64,000 nucleotides of DNA from Gracilaria gracilis. Lineage: Eukaryota > Rhodophyta > Florideophyceae > Gracilariales > Gracilariaceae. Position numbers and translations under genes: made by a program. This document shows, piece by piece, positions 63,531-64,000 of the stretch (within the stretch, counting starts at the first letter, position 1; every line of letters begins with the position of its first letter). Below the pieces are notes generated by a model. It saw only the letters and a list, made by a program, of their open reading frames with translations, ran no database searches and had not been told where the DNA came from. The stretch lies in NCBI GenBank assembly GCA_030374805.1, contig JARGSG010000217.1:124001-188000 (forward strand). The letters are read 5' to 3'.

Positions 63531-63956
63531 GTGAAAAGTATCCGCAGAACCATTCGAAAAGAGCGACATCCCGCTGGAAAGTCATTTGCAGCCTTTCTCG
63601 AGGCCTTTCATTCTCAAAAGCAGATTGTTGGAAGTGGACATTGTTACGTGCTTTCAATTGAAGACCACAGGGAAAGTGATGAATTCAAACAGACGCGAGA
63701 GCGGAAAGGTATATCCATTATATTTGGTGAGCCAATGCTGTTAGATAAGACTGCCAGAAGTCCTAGATTTGGTTGCAAAAAAATTGGAATTGTGAACGCG
63801 TATGATGAGAACGGTGAACTCTTGGTTATTGAATTGGTTTCAATTGTTGCTAAAGATGAGGACAATGGATGTATATACTCTGTAATGCATCAGCTTTGCA
63901 CGAGAAAGACAACAAATTTACGCTCATTGCTTTTCCATGAGTTCGTTAAGCAGTAA
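63531..63956 (+). CDS. Hypothetical protein or exon to the right of the transposon
   Basis: Open from about 63531 to TAA 63954-63956, 141 codons, beginning with GTG rather than ATG, so the true 5' end is uncertain. Protein-like: GKSFAAFLEAFHSQKQIVG, ISIIFGEPMLLDKTARS, GCKKIGIVNAYDENGELL. No family recognised. It starts 10 bp beyond the terminal repeat, so the transposon may have inserted into or beside this gene; alternatively it is the last exon of a split gene. Confidence 0.4.
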   Translation: MKSIRRTIRKERHPAGKSFAAFLEAFHSQKQIVGSGHCYVLSIEDHRESDEFKQTRERKGISIIFGEPMLLDKTARSPRFGCKKIGIVNAYDENGELLVIELVSIVAKDEDNGCIYSVMHQLCTRKTTNLRSLLFHEFVKQ

Positions 63957-64000
63957 CGGTATCGCGGCCTTCGTGATTCACTCTGTGCATCAGGCAAAGA

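Overview
The window reads as nuclear DNA of a eukaryotic alga, most likely a red alga such as a florideophyte (inference). Most host genes are a single exon. The introns I can place (about 72-97 nt) have GT..AG ends and a CTAAC-type branch point. One protein is a plastid-type rhomboid, and the repeat content is heavy Ty3/gypsy plus DNA transposon. I found no bacterial operons, no CRISPR array and no convincing tRNA or rRNA gene.

Positions 1-22,200 are a gene island. It holds a rhomboid protease cut by the left edge (-), a charged coiled-coil protein (+), a small Pro/Ser-rich protein (+), a three-exon TrmO-type tRNA methyltransferase (+), an ORMDL protein (-) divergent from a membrane-anchored NYN-nuclease protein with long Pro/Lys-rich tandem repeats (+), a PWWP protein (+), a bZIP factor with an unusual basic region (-) divergent from a three-exon Mpv17/PMP22 protein (+), and a half-size ABCB transporter (+). 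A dispersed repeat is present twice in inverted orientation (1471-1700 and 15718-15970).

Positions 23,476-24,481 carry a dead Tc1/mariner transposase. Positions 25,082-48,256 are a nest of two Ty3/gypsy chromodomain retrotransposons. The older element 2 (25,087-48,251, plus strand, TSD GTTTT) has its 5' LTR split by the younger element 1 (26,020-37,448, minus strand, TSD GACTC). Both carry gag with a zinc knuckle, protease, RT, RNase H, integrase and a chromodomain, all interrupted. Both also carry a long additional ORF in antisense orientation next to the 3' LTR. A third, isolated relic of that antisense ORF lies at about 49,450-50,360, so it is a recurrent part of this element family.

Positions 50,490-63,520 look like one degenerate 13-kb DNA transposon. 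It is bounded by inverted repeats built on TCGGAATGCTAGTTT, with clustered subterminal TGCTAGTTT motifs. It encodes a Plavaka/CMC-like transposase, an amino-group DNA methyltransferase with a DPLY motif, a large protein with a ParB/sulfiredoxin-like motif and a C-terminal 2-oxoglutarate/Fe(II) dioxygenase-like fold, a ketopantoate-reductase-like protein and a coiled-coil protein. A central region of nested palindromes separates the gene blocks. All the larger genes carry frameshifts or in-frame stops, so this copy is probably dead. The combination suggests a transposon with its own DNA-modification toolkit, and I regard it as the most interesting object in the window.

Family assignments rest on motifs read by eye; no database search was possible.
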